Assembly: GCF_001909055.1 (NCBI RefSeq)
Contig: NZ_LVWI01000041.1
Span: 47,513-111,512, forward strand
DNA: 64,000 bases
Reading direction: 5' to 3'
Source of the DNA: Paenibacillus helianthi
Lineage (GTDB): Bacteria; Bacillota; Bacilli; Paenibacillales; Paenibacillaceae
The translations under genes and the position numbers were made by a program. A model generated the notes under the pieces. The model saw only the letters and a program-made list of their open reading frames with translations. It was not told the origin of the DNA and ran no database searches. Shown one piece after another: positions 52,007 through 60,223 of this stretch; the first letter of the stretch is position 1; every line of letters begins with the position of its first letter.

Positions 52007-54310
52007 TTATTTCACCTCGATCAGTTTGTGATACGGAGCATAATCGGATTGCAAAAAGGTTTTGCCCAGCTTGAGATATTCCCGCTTCGCTGCCAGCATG
52101 ATCTGCTTCATCCCGATTGCACAGCCCTCGTGCGCAGCATAAAAGGCAGCGTTGAAGGCAATGTTCTTGATATTGCCTCCGGCAAGAATGAACTTCTCCG
52201 CCATGAAATCGTAATCCATATCCGGATCAAGCGGCGCTCCCACCGGGAACATGCCCCGCCAGATCTGCGCACGCTGATTTTTTTCCGGGAAAGGAAATTC
52301 CAGCTTGAAATGCAGCCTGCGCGCAAAGGCATCATCCAGGTTCTGATTCAAATTGGTAGCCAGGATCACGATCCCGGTATACTCCTCCATCTTCTGCAGC
52401 AGATAGCTGATCTCCACATTCGCATACCGGTCATGGGCATCCTTGACTTCTGAACGCTTGCCGAACAAGGCATCCGCTTCATCAAAAAAGAGAATGGCAT
52501 TGGAGGTCTCTGCCTCATCAAAAATCCGCGACAGATTCTTCTCTGTCTCCCCGATGTACTTGCTCACAATCTGCGAGACATCGATTTTGTAGATTTCCAG
52601 GTTCAGCTCAGTGGCGATCACCTCAGCTGCCATCGTCTTCCCGGAGCCCGGCGGGCCGGAAAACAGAATGTTGAGCCCTCTGCCCAGGGACAGCCGTCCC
52701 GCGAAGCCCCACTCCCCATAGACAAGCGAGCGGTACTTCACCTGGTGGCAAATTTCCCGCAGCTGGCTTAGCTGTTCGCCAGGAAGCACCAGCATGTCCC
52801 AGGTATACATGGCCCGGATCTTCGTTGCCAGCGCCTGGATTTTGCGGCTGGACTGGAAGTAACAAGCCTCGTACAGATCTTTGGCGCTTACCTCAGCCCC
52901 GCTGGAACCGTTCCATACGGCGATATTCTCGCCGCCGTTCAGCGCGGCCCGGATCTGTCCGGAAGTGAATCGGAAGCTGCCGCTGAAATCCGCCAGCTCG
53001 ATCTTCGGAGACAGCCTGTAGTCCTGCCCAAAGTTCGTCCAAGCCTGCTTGCGGACCGCCGCGTCCGGAAAGGGGAATTCGATCTGCATGAAATTCAGTT
53101 GAAACCCGGTTAAGCTTATACCCCACTCTGCTTCTCCAAGGATAAAAGTCAGAGGTGCATAAGTATCGAGCATTTCCACTAGAAGCCGGATCTTCACGCG
53201 GTAACGGTCGTCTTCGGTCACCATGCTGTCGAAGCCTGTGAAGCAAAGAGCCGCATGTTCCAGGAGCGCATGCCGTCCAAGCAGCCTCAGCATTTCGCTG
53301 AAATCCACCTCTGGAAGCAGCAGCTTGTCCATATCGGCAACCAGCACAGTTAATCCCAGCTTGCTGCAGACACCTCGAATGCCGCTAAGCTTCCCGGCTT
53401 CATCTGGACCACTGCAGTACAGGAGACTGCCGGCCCTGCGTTCCTCGCCGCTGCTGTAATGCTTCACAAACCGCAGCAGGTTCTGCTCCAGCTCTTCAGG
53501 GAATCCTGTCCGCTGCGGAATGACCAGAGTGTCCAGGCTTGCTGCCTTCGTCAACCGCTCGTCCAGCACCTCATAACCGAGCAACAGGTTCACCGCCCAA
53601 TCCTCCAGCTTCAACGGTCTGGCGATCAGCGGTGTGCGGCTGTCAGCGAATTCGCCTTTTCGTTCCAGCAGAAATTTCATTAAAGGGGCATGGGCATCGA
53701 ACAGCAATCGGGCCGCAACCCTCTCCTCCTCTGACCCGGTAAACAACCCCAGGACAAACTCAACTGAAGGGCGCTTGTCCGTCATATCATTCTGTAAAAA
53801 GGCGTAGATCCGTTCATACTTGCGGTCCAGTTCAGCTGCCAGACATGCGATAACGATGTTTACCTCTAGAGAAGACAGGTTAAGCGTAGAAGCCACCTGC
53901 GGGAGGATCAGCCGGACCTCTTGCCCATGACTGGCCCTCAGTCTGGAAGCGATACGTTGCTCTAACTGATTAATCTTCGCTGTTAGCAGATTTGTGTCGT
54001 CTTCATCCGTGGACTGGACATCCAGCAAATAGTGGATCTCTTCGTCCATTTGAGACAACCCGGAGTCCAGTTGGGGCGCTTCCAGCATCCTGAGTTTGAG
54101 CCGAAGCTCCAGCCGCTGCAATTCCTCTGCCAGATACTCGTGGTTGGAGCTGTAGGGTGGGGCAGCCTCATTGTCCTCCGGTTCGGGAATGGCTTCGGAA
54201 GCAAGAGTACAATCGGGTGCCGGATTAAGAGCAGGTGCAGCTTCTCGTTCCCTACACTCGGCTTCCCGTGTTTCCTGACGAAAGGTTCTGGCCAATTTTT
54301 TGAATTTCAT
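52007..54310 (-). CDS. AAA+ ATPase of the eCIS (Pvc15/Cis15-like)
   Basis: 767 aa. The C-terminal AAA+ module has Walker A GPPGSGKT (about 552-559), Walker B ILFFDEADALFG (about 605), sensor 1 ILATNLNQNLDDAFARRLHFKLEFP and an arginine-finger region. The N-terminal 450 residues form the helical domain typical of eCIS ATPases and begin with a charged, disordered stretch. Such ATPases are conserved in nearly all eCIS; ClpV-like recycling or cargo loading have been proposed. It is the first structural gene on the minus strand, next to the divergent ABC/GntR operon. A TATAGA box lies about 25 nt upstream but no clear -35. Confidence 0.9.
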   Translation of the reverse strand: MKFKKLARTFRQETREAECREREAAPALNPAPDCTLASEAIPEPEDNEAAPPYSSNHEYLAEELQRLELRLKLRMLEAPQLDSGLSQMDEEIHYLLDVQSTDEDDTNLLTAKINQLEQRIASRLRASHGQEVRLILPQVASTLNLSSLEVNIVIACLAAELDRKYERIYAFLQNDMTDKRPSVEFVLGLFTGSEEERVAARLLFDAHAPLMKFLLERKGEFADSRTPLIARPLKLEDWAVNLLLGYEVLDERLTKAASLDTLVIPQRTGFPEELEQNLLRFVKHYSSGEERRAGSLLYCSGPDEAGKLSGIRGVCSKLGLTVLVADMDKLLLPEVDFSEMLRLLGRHALLEHAALCFTGFDSMVTEDDRYRVKIRLLVEMLDTYAPLTFILGEAEWGISLTGFQLNFMQIEFPFPDAAVRKQAWTNFGQDYRLSPKIELADFSGSFRFTSGQIRAALNGGENIAVWNGSSGAEVSAKDLYEACYFQSSRKIQALATKIRAMYTWDMLVLPGEQLSQLREICHQVKYRSLVYGEWGFAGRLSLGRGLNILFSGPPGSGKTMAAEVIATELNLEIYKIDVSQIVSKYIGETEKNLSRIFDEAETSNAILFFDEADALFGKRSEVKDAHDRYANVEISYLLQKMEEYTGIVILATNLNQNLDDAFARRLHFKLEFPFPEKNQRAQIWRGMFPVGAPLDPDMDYDFMAEKFILAGGNIKNIAFNAAFYAAHEGCAIGMKQIMLAAKREYLKLGKTFLQSDYAPYHKLIEVK

Positions 54311-54422
54311 CGCCTGTTTCTGTCCTCACTCTATATTTTCTCGTTCATATATAAAGTAAGTTTGGGGAGGGGAATTACAACTGGGTGGGGAGGAAATTTT
54401 GGAAGAGTATGCGAAATACTAA

Positions 54423-54472
54423 TTGACTTTCGTAAAAGCCTCGTGATACATTGTGCATACACGGAATACACA
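54423..54472 (+). promoter_or_regulatory. Promoter and GntR-type operator of the ABC operon
   Basis: TTGACT (54423-54428), 18-nt spacer, TACATT (54447-54452). Directly after the -10 lies the imperfect palindrome TGTGCATAC-ACG-GAATACACA (54452-54472; 7 of 9 pairs), similar to YtrA-subfamily operators and placed to block transcription. The GGAGG ribosome site follows at 54480. Confidence 0.75.
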
Positions 54473-54491
54473 ATTTTCGAGGAGGTAGAGT

Positions 54492-55349
54492 ATGCTGGCA
54501 TTAGATATTAGAAATTTAAATAAAAAATATCCCCATTTTCAGATCAAAGATGTATCTTTTCAATTGGAGCAGGGTTATATTATGGGTTTTATCGGGGTCA
54601 ACGGCGCGGGAAAAACGACCACGATCAAATCGATCTTGAACATGGTTCAAGTCGATAGTGGCGAAATATGCATTTTGGGCAAGAACATCGCTGAACACGA
54701 AATCGAATTGAAGCAGGAAATCGGATGCGCCTTCGGTGATATTGATTTCTATACCCGCAGCAAGCTCAAAACGCTGACCAATGCTACAAAGAAGTTCTAT
54801 AAGAATTGGAACGATGAAGCCTACTACAACTATCTGAAGAGATTCAAATTGGATGAAAACAAAAAAATAGCAGAGCTGTCTACAGGCATGAAAGTAAAGT
54901 ACAACTTAGCCCTTGCTTTATCGCATGGCGCCAAGCTGCTCATCCTAGATGAACCGACCAGCGGACTCGATCCTGTCTCAAGAGACGATCTGCTGGATAT
55001 CTTTCAGGAACTCGTTATTGGCGGCGAGATTAGCATTCTTTTCTCTACTCATATTACATCCGACTTGGAGCGGTGTGCGGATTTTATAACCTACATTGAA
55101 CACGGGCAAATCATTGCCAGTTCCGAGAAAAACGAGTTTAAGGAGTCCTACCGTTTACTCAGTGGCAGCGAAGCCCAATTGGGCGAAGTGAAGGAACATT
55201 TGATTTCCTACAAAATCAACTCTTTCGGCTTTACCGGATTGATTCATGCCAAAGACATTCATCCACTCTCCAACCTAAGGGGAACCACGCCGAGCCTCGA
55301 TGAAATCATGATCTACTTCGCGAAAAAAAAGGAGGATGTATATGTATAA
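54492..55349 (+). CDS. ABC transporter ATP-binding protein (YtrB/EcsA-like)
   Basis: 285 aa. Walker A GVNGAGKTT (about 36-44), signature ELSTGMKVKYNLALAL (about 133-148), Walker B LLILDEPTSGLDP, and the H-loop FSTHITSD are visible. First gene of a three-gene operon: it overlaps the permease start, and a GntR regulator closes the operon. This layout is typical of YtrA-regulated transporters induced by cell-wall antibiotics. The operon runs opposite to the eCIS genes on both sides. Confidence 0.9.
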   Translation: MLALDIRNLNKKYPHFQIKDVSFQLEQGYIMGFIGVNGAGKTTTIKSILNMVQVDSGEICILGKNIAEHEIELKQEIGCAFGDIDFYTRSKLKTLTNATKKFYKNWNDEAYYNYLKRFKLDENKKIAELSTGMKVKYNLALALSHGAKLLILDEPTSGLDPVSRDDLLDIFQELVIGGEISILFSTHITSDLERCADFITYIEHGQIIASSEKNEFKESYRLLSGSEAQLGEVKEHLISYKINSFGFTGLIHAKDIHPLSNLRGTTPSLDEIMIYFAKKKEDVYV

Positions 55350-55998
55350 TTTGGTGATGAAAGATTTGAAATTAGGAGTAAACCCTTGGTTCTTCGTATT
55401 ACCTTTAATTATTGGCTGCTTAATGCTTATTCCCGGCTGGGTCTACTTTATCGTACCGCTATATTTCTGCTTCATAACGATACCGAATATGTTTAGCGGA
55501 TTTAAAAGCCAGAATGATTTGATGTTTAGTACGATGATGCCTGTGACCAAAACAGACATCGTGAAGTCCAGGATAACCGTTATTGTCATTCTTGAACTCA
55601 TGCATCTTCTCGTTGCAATGATCTTCAGTATATTTACTTTTCGTTTGTATCCTGATCTGACTTACATTTTCTATCCGCCGCATATGGGTTTTTGGGGATT
55701 ATGTTTCATCATGCTGGCGATCTTCAACATCGTATTTATATCTATGTACTACAAGACAGCGTATAAGTATGGCGCGGCAACGACCGCATCCACTACGGCC
55801 GCTATACTATTTGCCGGAGTTGCCCAATGGGCCGGAATCCAAAGTCCTTGGGTAAACGACATTTTCTATGGCTCCGGAACGGATAATATCGCGCTTCAAC
55901 TATCCATTCTGATGGCGGGCCTCGTAATTTTCATTGCATTCACCCTGATTGCCTATCGGATTGCGGTAAAGAGATTCCAAAGAGTGGAGATAATATGA
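55342..55998 (+). CDS. ABC-2 type permease
   Basis: About 218 aa with six predicted membrane helices and little else (ABC-2 transporter, PF13346-like). FSTMMPVTKTDIVKSRI is the cytoplasmic loop seen in this family. ATG 55342 is preferred since GGAGG lies 6 nt upstream; an ATG two codons earlier is inside that site. Overlaps the ATPase and the regulator by a few nt, indicating coupled translation. Substrate unknown. Confidence 0.85.
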   Translation: MYNLVMKDLKLGVNPWFFVLPLIIGCLMLIPGWVYFIVPLYFCFITIPNMFSGFKSQNDLMFSTMMPVTKTDIVKSRITVIVILELMHLLVAMIFSIFTFRLYPDLTYIFYPPHMGFWGLCFIMLAIFNIVFISMYYKTAYKYGAATTASTTAAILFAGVAQWAGIQSPWVNDIFYGSGTDNIALQLSILMAGLVIFIAFTLIAYRIAVKRFQRVEII

Positions 55999-56360
55999 AC
56001 GTAACGATTTCGAATACTTCCGAGAAACCGATTTATCAGCAGCTTTACGAACAGATCAGCGCACAAATCCTGAAAGGCGAGCTAGAAAGCGGCTATTGTC
56101 TACCACCCATTCGTCAGGCAGCCCTGGAGCTTCATGTTAGTGTCATTACCGTTAAGAAAGCTTGGGAGGAACTTGAGCGGAGCGGTTTGATCAATACGGT
56201 AACAGGTAAAGGATGTTTCGTAGCCGAATTCTCGCCCGACGAGATGCTGCGGATACGTAACGAAATGGTCCTAAAGCAAATGGAGGGCGATACATCCTAC
56301 TACAAGTCCTTTGGCCTCACCCTTGATGAAGTGATTGGGCTGCTGAATAAGATTTATTAG
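55995..56360 (+). CDS. GntR-family regulator, YtrA subfamily
   Basis: 121 aa. Winged-helix N-terminus (PIYQQLYEQISAQILKGELESGYCLPPIRQAALELHVSVITVKKAWEELERSGLINTVTGKGCFVAE) with a short helical tail, the compact YtrA type. It overlaps the permease stop by 4 nt and probably represses its own operon through the palindrome at 54452-54472. Immediately after the stop (from about 56364) the sequence changes to a decayed toxin-gene fragment on the other strand. Confidence 0.9.
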   Translation: MNVTISNTSEKPIYQQLYEQISAQILKGELESGYCLPPIRQAALELHVSVITVKKAWEELERSGLINTVTGKGCFVAEFSPDEMLRIRNEMVLKQMEGDTSYYKSFGLTLDEVIGLLNKIY

Positions 56361-56691
56361 CAGCCCCATACAGACGGATATGCTTACCCTTGCGCTCCAG
56401 CTTGAACCGCTTGAACTTAAAGTCCACCAGACCCTGGAGCTTTTTGGCCCCCTTCATGAGCCCCTTTTGCAGGCTCTTGATCACGATTTTGCCGCCCCGG
56501 ATAATCATACTGCCGCTTTTGGATGCGAGCTTGGCTCCAGATTTCAACAGGCTCTTGATGCCCTTGACTCCTGCGCCCGCTACGTTCTTCGCACCTTTGG
56601 CCGCAGCTCCAACGTCTTTCTTCACGGCTTGTCCGGCTTTGTTCAGCCCTTTGCCGATCGCCTTGAAGCCAAGCTCCATCGCCAGCTCCAC
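56317..56691 (-). pseudogene. Decayed toxin fragment (helical region, no toxic domain)
   Basis: Readable 124-aa frame, but it is a piece: ELAMELGFKAIGKGLNKAGQAVKK...GSMIIRGGKIVIKSLQKGLMKGAKKLQGLVD-FKFKRFKLERKGKHIRLYG nearly copies the corresponding part of the large toxin (60224-64000). An internal RILQK deletion is visible, and homology ends abruptly at RLYG, next to the GntR stop codon. The last 15 residues are unrelated read-through. With the fragment at 56746-57288 it forms the remains of a third toxin copy whose middle and C-terminal domain are lost. Confidence 0.8.
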
Positions 56692-56745
56692 AAGTCTAAT
56701 CCATAAGATTCAACCTATCACTCTCCATCCATTTTACAGTATTTT

Positions 56746-57288
56746 TTAAAATTGATAATCAAAAATGGAAGTAAATAAAGGCCAACTCTGGTTATAAGGT
56801 AGCGTCAAGAAGTTTGTGTAAGAAAGCAAAAAGTAGCCTGCGGTGAGCTTCTCGTCCGCTTGTGGCTGACCGGTGTCCTGCGTATGCTCCGCTGCTCCGC
56901 CTTCTGCCGCTCCTGCCCCCATAGGCTTGGAGATGTCTACTCCGAGCAGATATTCCCACATTTTGCCTTCCAAATGACTGAGCGAACGCTTCGCCGCCTT
57001 GCCGAGCGCCCCAATCCGGGCATGCACATCCAGAAACGTAGCAATGAGCAGGTTGCCCAGGGTTGAGATTAACTTGGTATAGAAGTTCTGTATCGCAGCC
57101 AGCGCCTGATCCACCTTGGCGGCCAGGAAGTCCATGACCTGTGTGACTTTGGTTTTGAGCTTCTCTGCCAGCTGGTTGACGGCCTTCACGGCCTTATTGA
57201 CGACTCCGTCAATTTTGCTGCATATTTTGGCAGCGATGCCCGGGAATTTGGCAAACACCACGGAGACCGTAAGCGTCAAATAACTCAC
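56746..57288 (-). pseudogene. Decayed toxin fragment (upstream piece of same copy)
   Basis: 180-aa frame of which about 145 (SVVFAKFPGIAAKICSKIDGVVNKAVKAVNQLAEKLK...LLGVDISKPMGAGAAEGGAAEHTQDTGQPQADEKLTA) nearly match the large toxin. It is truncated at both ends: unrelated MSYLTLT at the start and about 30 unrelated residues after DEKLTA. About 175 residues present in the intact copy between this piece and the 56317-56691 piece are missing. Confidence 0.82.
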
Positions 57289-57355
57289 ACTTTGACACCA
57301 AGAAGAGGGCTGTTTGAGGCTTCATAACAACTGTGTGAGAGAGGGGATTTTTGAG

Positions 57356-57435
57356 GAGAGTTACTATTTAGGAATAAGTCAAAAAACAAAACACCCGGGT
57401 GCGTTTACACCCGGGTGGGGCTAACTGGTTAGCCT
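57356..57435 (+). other. Possible remnant of a type I holin-like toxin gene with CACCCGGGTG repeat
   Basis: A perfect inverted and direct repeat CACCCGGGTG occurs at 57392-57401 and 57408-57417, followed by GGGCTAACTGGTTAGCC, another short palindrome. Upstream the plus strand could encode a short Lys/Asn-rich tail, like the ends of small holin-like toxins of Bacillales, but no hydrophobic N-terminus or start is left. Either a remnant of such a toxin or just a terminator-like hairpin. Confidence 0.35.
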
Positions 57436-57946
57436 TGACCTATTCAGATTTCACCACCTCCCTATTAGGAAATATTCAGGAGGACTAGCAAATAAACAAA
57501 AAATACGAGGTTCTGTTCCATGTAGAGGGTCGCTACGGATGACACACCAGATTCGCCTGGGTAGGAGATCCAGAGAATGCTGGAAGTCCATTACCCTGAG
57601 TCGAAACGGTGGAAATACCTCCCCTAAAGCATTGAAACGGTGGAAATCACTGAGATTGAACTCAGTATAATGACAATTTATTGCCTCAACCGCCTCTTTT
57701 AAGGAACCACTTAGCAGGCACGTGGCAAGCTAGAGTTTTGAAGACTGAAACCCCATCTGTTCAAAGCACTAGTTTTTCTTCCCAGTTCGCTTTAGCATCA
57801 CTGAGTCTATTGAATAAAAAATCATAGAAAATGAACCATAATTATTCCTTCATCAGAATTCTTTTTATTAAAATCTCCTTAACTTTTCGTAATTCAATTT
57901 GTATCCCTCAAAGTGAGGTTACACAAAACCTTGACATATCCTAAGG
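57436..57946. other. Gene-free stretch with short repeats
   Basis: No coding pattern on either strand. A short repeat GAAACGGTGGAAAT occurs twice (near 57604 and 57629) and GGTGG-containing words recur. Between 57820 and 57946 it becomes AT-rich ahead of the immunity-gene stop. Probably debris of earlier toxin/immunity copies or a dispersed element. Confidence 0.4.
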
Positions 57947-58447
57947 CTAAAGAACAATATCTTGAAGACCTATTTCTACTACTTCTTCATTTTCAACACT
58001 AATACCCAATCCATGTTCTCGTTCCCATGTACAATCACATAATATTCCTACTCGTCTAATACCATCTTCGAAATCATATCTTATTAGCAAACTTGTAGGC
58101 GTAACAAGTTTCCCCAACTCGTCTAGTGATGAAATCTTTGGAGCAATTTTTTCAAGTTCTTCACTATTACTTTGCATTGCTCGATAATCTTCACAATTAT
58201 CTAAATAATACTCAAGAATCTTATCTTCGCTCTCCTTTACTATGTCAGGCATTTTTGCTTTGAATTGAGAAAAAGCGTCCCGTTGGTTCGGCGTAATTTC
58301 CTCATTCTCTTCACCATAGATATTCAAAAGTATTTTTTGATTTTCTCCAAACATGGTTATCTCAGTTGTACCGATCCACAAATCTTCATATACAATTTCT
58401 CCAAACAACTCATCCTTTTCCATTTTCAGAGTATCGTCCTTTCTCAT
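57947..58447 (-). CDS. Putative immunity protein, DUF6985-like
   Basis: 166 aa, acidic, soluble. DELFGEIVYEDLWIGTTEITMFGENQKILLNIYGEENEEITPNQRDAFSQFKA resembles the DUF6985 family often found beside polymorphic nuclease toxins. It starts 4 nt inside the 3' end of the orphan toxin cassette (ATGA overlap), the standard toxin-immunity arrangement, and is AT-rich compared with the toxin's conserved part. It should bind and neutralise the WHH-type C-terminal domain; the pairing is inferred from position. Confidence 0.7.
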   Translation of the reverse strand: MRKDDTLKMEKDELFGEIVYEDLWIGTTEITMFGENQKILLNIYGEENEEITPNQRDAFSQFKAKMPDIVKESEDKILEYYLDNCEDYRAMQSNSEELEKIAPKISSLDELGKLVTPTSLLIRYDFEDGIRRVGILCDCTWEREHGLGISVENEEVVEIGLQDIVL

Positions 58448-59298
58448 TTAACTTCACTTACTCCACCAAGGTGACCAAATTTAGAATTAATACTACTTGG
58501 AATCAATTGTATGGTTTTCCCATCATTAAGTTCATGCCAAGTGTACTTGTTTTGTGTTCTCCATTTTGCCACTTCAGCCTTTGTCCACTGCTTCTCTGGT
58601 GTTGACCACTGCTCTGCGAGCAATTCGTCAGCTTTTGAAAAATTAGAAGTTCTTGAACCAGACATACCCGTAATCTCAAATTCCGCCTTAGAAAACGGAG
58701 ATAAATCTGGTACTGCATTCTTATATTCTACACCTTGAACGCCAGCATCATTAAAATATGGTTTTACTTCGGGACTATCGGAAATAAAAGTTGATTCACC
58801 TCTTTCACCAGTCCATTTACCATTACTTACGGGAGTTTGATTCAACCTTTCTTTATAAGTGCTCTTCAAAGGTGTTACATCATAACCTTTTGTTACTTTA
58901 GGAATTTTATCCGTTCCCTTAACGCTATTAAAATCAATCTTACTTTTATCTCCATCTGCACCTTTTGAGATTTCTGCTCTCTTATTAGGCTCTATGTTAT
59001 TAAGCTTACTATATTCCGCATCGCTAAGCTTGATCGGTTTCTTGCCATCGAGTTCTAGTTTCTTTAATTCCTTTTCGAGATTCTGCTCCTTGATGTCCCG
59101 AAGTTCTCCATCCATCAGCAGCACCCAAGGATTAACCTCGCCATATAGACGGATATGCTTGCCCATGCGCTCCAGCTTGAACCGCTTGAACTTGAACTTC
59201 TGCAGAATCCGGTCCACCAGACCCCGGAGCTTTTTGGCCCCCTTCATAAGCCCCTTTTGCAGGCTCTTGATCACGATTTTGCCATTGCGTATAATCAT
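58444..59298 (-). CDS. Orphan toxin cassette with WHH-type nuclease C-terminus
   Basis: 284 aa from the internal ATG at 59298; homology to the big toxin starts earlier, at about 59333 (GAKLAFKSGSM), right beside a terminator, with no start or ribosome site. The first 75 residues (IIRNGKIVIKSLQKGLMKGAKKLRGLVDRILQKFKFKRFKLERMGKHIRLYGEVNPWVLLMDG) match the large toxin; the rest differs fully. The end YTWHELNDGKTIQLIPSSINSKFGHLGGVSEVK is the HNH/Endo VII WHH motif, with Glu in place of the second His, expected to be a DNase. Lacking delivery parts, it is a silent cassette that recombination through the shared segment could activate. Confidence 0.78.
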   Translation of the reverse strand: MIIRNGKIVIKSLQKGLMKGAKKLRGLVDRILQKFKFKRFKLERMGKHIRLYGEVNPWVLLMDGELRDIKEQNLEKELKKLELDGKKPIKLSDAEYSKLNNIEPNKRAEISKGADGDKSKIDFNSVKGTDKIPKVTKGYDVTPLKSTYKERLNQTPVSNGKWTGERGESTFISDSPEVKPYFNDAGVQGVEYKNAVPDLSPFSKAEFEITGMSGSRTSNFSKADELLAEQWSTPEKQWTKAEVAKWRTQNKYTWHELNDGKTIQLIPSSINSKFGHLGGVSEVK

Positions 59299-59340
59299 AC
59301 TTCCGCTCTTGAATGCAAGCTTGGCTCCGGGAAAAATACA

Positions 59341-59382
59341 AAACTAAGCCACTCTATGTGAGTTACGCAAGAGTGGCTTAGT
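59341..59382 (-). terminator. Terminator between immunity gene and orphan cassette
   Basis: Perfect 14-bp stem AACTAAGCCACTCT (59341-59354) / AGAGTGGCTTAGTT (59369-59382). It lies 25 nt after the stop of the first immunity gene and directly before the start of homology of the orphan cassette, so it would stop transcription into that cassette. Confidence 0.88.
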
Positions 59383-59406
59383 TATTACAACATATGGTCT
59401 GTTATT

Positions 59407-60204
59407 TTAAAGTACTCGATGTCCATAAAAATACTTAGACCCGATTTCCCATTCCATTTTTGAAATTATATCAACATACCGGTAGACATCTCCAAGCTGA
59501 TCAACATCAACGATTGTATCATATTGAACAGGACATTTTACTCCGCTCCAAATTGAGAGTAATGATGGAATTACATTGGTTTGAATAGGAATTGTATTAT
59601 TTAAAGATATAACTGATTTCTCAATAATCTTTTTAGCTAGAGATCCGGGAAAAGCCGGATCTCCATAGTAATAGTAGTTATCCAGTTCTACCTTTTTAAT
59701 ATAATCAAGATAAAAATTTCCGATCTCCTCGACAGGTGCTTCCTCGGTTAGTTCATCTGAATAATTAAGAAAAATATCCAATGAATTTCTAATCGTTCCT
59801 TCTACGTTTGTATCCTCCCATTCCTCTAGCATTGCCAGCAGATAAGGAACGGCATCATAAGATAAAGTATACAAAGCACTTGCTGCAAAAGTATCAGCAT
59901 TGTATTCTGATAAGTCCGAAAGAAACAGCAAATTTCCACTATTCAATAGATCTTTATGCGACGCTACCGAACAAAACAACCGAATGCACAAGTTCATTAT
60001 GTTTTCGTCTTTGGTAGTATTCATAATTTGTAACATCTTTTCCTTAACTGTAAAATCACCTAATTTCAATAAATCAATTATTAACAACATGTTATCATGT
60101 TCTGTCGTTGCTTGTTTTAGAGAATTCCTCAAAGAAGCGATGTCATCACTGGAATTTTTTTCTCCATACCAATTGCTCTTTATCAAATTGCTAGATTGGC
60201 CCAT
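59407..60204 (-). CDS. Putative immunity protein of the large toxin (Imm47-like?)
   Basis: 265 aa, soluble, acidic, all-helical with HEAT-like character (SDLSEYNADTFAASALYTLSYDAVPYLLAMLEEWEDTNVEGTIRNSLDIF). The start IKSNWYGEKN recalls the Imm47 family, but this is from memory only. AGGAG precedes the ATG, 19 nt after the toxin stop, and a strong terminator follows, so toxin and immunity share one transcript. Expected to neutralise the GHH-type nuclease domain. Confidence 0.68.
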   Translation of the reverse strand: MGQSSNLIKSNWYGEKNSSDDIASLRNSLKQATTEHDNMLLIIDLLKLGDFTVKEKMLQIMNTTKDENIMNLCIRLFCSVASHKDLLNSGNLLFLSDLSEYNADTFAASALYTLSYDAVPYLLAMLEEWEDTNVEGTIRNSLDIFLNYSDELTEEAPVEEIGNFYLDYIKKVELDNYYYYGDPAFPGSLAKKIIEKSVISLNNTIPIQTNVIPSLLSIWSGVKCPVQYDTIVDVDQLGDVYRYVDIISKMEWEIGSKYFYGHRVL

Positions 60205-60223
60205 TTTCTAGTCTCCTATTTTA

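Noticed and set aside
49684..54310. Interpretation of the contractile tail genes as a prophage
   Set aside because: No capsid, portal, terminase, holin or lysis gene is visible, and DUF4255, the AAA+ ATPase and a LysM adaptor are eCIS features. Genes right of 64000 were not available, so this is not final.
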